The translations under genes were made by a program, and so were the position numbers. Shown piece by piece: positions 5,783 to 6,959 of a DNA stretch of 6,959 bases; within the stretch, counting starts at the first letter, position 1, and every line of letters starts with the position of its first letter. The DNA is from Bifidobacterium breve (GTDB lineage: Bacteria; Actinomycetota; Acidimicrobiia; IMCC26256; PALSA-555). The notes beneath the pieces are model-generated. The model had not been told where the DNA came from and ran no database searches. It worked only from the letters and a program-made list of their open reading frames with translations. The DNA is taken from positions 1-6,959 of the forward strand of contig CAMDCC010000164.1 of NCBI GenBank assembly GCA_945889545.1. Direction: 5' to 3'.

Positions 5783-6856
5783 TCAGAAGTTGTCCATGTC
5801 GGCCAACGTCACCGAGAGCCTCGGTCGCTCGGTGCCGGCTTGCTCCCCCACCGGTTCCACGAAGAGCGGCATCTGCTGCGGTGAGAACCGCTGTGGGACT
5901 CGCAGGAGCGGGAAGCGACGCAGACCGCGAGTCAGGTTGGTGTCGCCGAAGCTGAGGGCGGCGACCACCCCGGCGCGCTCCCGGCGGGCATGGGTGATCA
6001 CGTCGGCGACGAGCGCGCGCGTCACGCGCTTCCAGCGCGGCCCGGCGGCAATGCAGTCGAGGATCACGCACGCAGGAACCTCGTCGAGATCGGCGATCCG
6101 GCACACGGCATAGCCGGCGAACCCGGAGCGGTCGTACGCGTAACGAACCCGGTAGCGCGCGATCGGATCGCTGAGGAACCTCCAGACGTGGAATGCGTGA
6201 TCACGGTCACCGATCCACGCGTCGTCGCGGTACAGCGAGTTCGTCAGTGTACCCAGCTCGTCGGCCGACGGGACGTCCTCGGTGAGTCGCACCGAAGGCG
6301 TCGGCCACAGCACCGCACGCAGCGCGAGACGCCCAACGCCTCCAGCCGCGGTCGCGAGCCAGCGGACAATCGCGGAGCGGCGTCCGTGGAGCAACCGTTC
6401 TGGCCGCAGCGGCAGCCCGGTGAGTTGCAGCGCGCCGACCGGCTCAAACCCGAGCACCCGCTGGTAGAGCGGCGCGCTCGTGTCGTTGGGCACCACGAAC
6501 ACGAAGTCCGCGGCCGGGTGGTCGCGAACCTGGCGCATGAGCTGTACGAACGCGCCCAACGATCGACGTCGGGCATCAATCAGTAGCTCCACGAGGAACA
6601 ATGCGCGCCGATCCCCCGCGCCGGAACGGAACCGGCGAGGCCAGTACGCGATCCGCCCGAAGGCGGGACCACCGGGCTCGCGGACGGTGTCGACGAAGGA
6701 CTCGCCCGCCGGCCCCTGGAGGTACTGCCACCGCAGGTGGTCGACGTTCGCACCGGGCACACCGGGTCCGTACTCGACCTTGCAGAGCGCCGCGTGCTCG
6801 GGCAGCGTCGCCTCCGTGATCGTCGAGCGGATCGCGGAGGAAGTCCGGTCGCTCAC
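5783..6856 (-). CDS. Double-GNAT-domain acyltransferase-like protein
   Basis: The product is 357 aa from a GTG at 6856, chosen because GGAG lies 7 nt upstream; a longer frame from 6925 would add 23 Arg/Pro-rich residues with no good ribosome site. It resembles GNAT-superfamily proteins found in exopolysaccharide loci. The two halves look related: LRWQYLQGPAG (41-51) parallels HVWRFLSDPIA (223-233), and V-P-N-D-T-S-A-P-L-Y-Q-R-V-L-G-F (122-137) parallels S-F-G-D-T-N-L-T-R-G-L-R-R-F (302-315). The first half has the N-x-x-x-x-x-L-Y-x-x-x-G-F feature common to GNAT enzymes. The C-terminal V-T-L-A-D-M-D-N-F also recalls relatives ending in a short acidic strand. No signal peptide or clear membrane helix is seen. 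Role inferred: transfer of an acyl group, possibly from the downstream ACP, to a sugar or amine. The enzymatic assignment is tentative. Confidence 0.75.
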   Translation of the reverse strand: MSDRTSSAIRSTITEATLPEHAALCKVEYGPGVPGANVDHLRWQYLQGPAGESFVDTVREPGGPAFGRIAYWPRRFRSGAGDRRALFLVELLIDARRRSLGAFVQLMRQVRDHPAADFVFVVPNDTSAPLYQRVLGFEPVGALQLTGLPLRPERLLHGRRSAIVRWLATAAGGVGRLALRAVLWPTPSVRLTEDVPSADELGTLTNSLYRDDAWIGDRDHAFHVWRFLSDPIARYRVRYAYDRSGFAGYAVCRIADLDEVPACVILDCIAAGPRWKRVTRALVADVITHARRERAGVVAALSFGDTNLTRGLRRFPLLRVPQRFSPQQMPLFVEPVGEQAGTERPRLSVTLADMDNF

Positions 6857-6860
6857 GGCC

Positions 6861-6959
6861 CTACTCCGCGGACGTCGTGACGGAACCAACCGGCTCGGGA
6901 TCGGACGACGGATCCTTCCTGTCACCTCGAGCGCGACGGTGATCCCAGCAGCGCGTGAG
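6861..6959 (-). CDS. C-terminal end of an unrecognised upstream protein
   Basis: An open frame runs from the right edge of the window to a TAG at 6861-6863, 32 codons long and too short to appear as a full gene. The residues (beginning L-T-R-C-W-D-H-R-R-A-R-G and ending in a polar S-S-D-P-E-P-V-G-S-V-T-T-S-A-E) look like a hydrophilic tail. About 72% of third positions are G or C, higher than in the competing frame that would extend the GNAT protein. The stop lies 4 bp before the GNAT start, and the GNAT Shine-Dalgarno overlaps its last codons, as expected for the preceding gene of an operon. No function can be assigned. Confidence 0.5.
   Translation of the reverse strand, partial: LTRCWDHRRARGDRKDPSSDPEPVGSVTTSAE
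6864..6867 (-). promoter_or_regulatory. Ribosome binding site deciding the GNAT-protein start
   Basis: GGAG on the - strand lies 7 nt before the GTG at 6856 and just inside the end of the preceding frame, favouring the 357-aa form over the 380-aa form. Confidence 0.65.

Noticed and set aside
6857..6925. 23-residue Arg/Pro-rich N-terminal extension of the GNAT protein
   Set aside because: It has poor codon use and no good ribosome site, and it overlaps a better upstream frame that ends 4 bp before the preferred GTG.

Overview
The window is a dense, high-GC (roughly two-thirds G+C) stretch of bacterial DNA. GTG and ATG starts, purine-rich Shine-Dalgarno sites, an F420-type luciferase-like oxidoreductase and an actinobacterial-style amidohydrolase suggest an actinobacterium, possibly one of the uncultured or marine/soil Acidimicrobiia-like lineages. 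The lineage is inferred from style only. No rRNA, tRNA, CRISPR array, insertion sequence or phage gene is visible.

Left part (1-2452), which looks catabolic. The window opens with the C-terminal end of an alpha/beta hydrolase on the + strand. It meets a metal-dependent amidohydrolase (- strand) tail to tail, with the two stop codons overlapping in the tetranucleotide CTAG. Upstream of the amidohydrolase on the same strand is an F420-dependent luciferase-like monooxygenase. The 73-bp gap between them holds a 13-bp direct repeat. Such genes are typical of degradative or secondary metabolism; the substrate cannot be read from the sequence.

Centre (2453-3903). A 120-bp divergent region separates the oxidoreductase from a + strand pair: a single-hotdog MaoC-type dehydratase/hydratase and a NodB-fold polysaccharide deacetylase. 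Their reading frames overlap by four bases (GTGA), so they are probably translationally coupled.

Right part (3906-6959). A tight - strand operon reads, in transcription order: the tail of an unrecognised protein, a double-GNAT-domain acyltransferase-like protein, an FkbH protein (HAD-IIIC glyceryl transferase/phosphatase type) and a stand-alone acyl carrier protein. Gaps are 4, 10 and 10 bp. The operon converges on the deacetylase with only 2 bp between stop codons.

How they may work together (inference): FkbH proteins are known to load a glyceryl unit from 1,3-bisphosphoglycerate onto a carrier protein. With an ACP, a GNAT-type transferase, a MaoC enzyme and a carbohydrate deacetylase next door, the right two-thirds looks like a fragment of a surface-glycan (or glycosylated metabolite) cluster in which a carrier-bound C3 unit or a derivative is transferred to a sugar. 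Two genes here, the deacetylase at its N terminus and fkbH near its C terminus, carry in-frame tandem repeats with a 12-bp period. These are the most unusual sequence features in the window.
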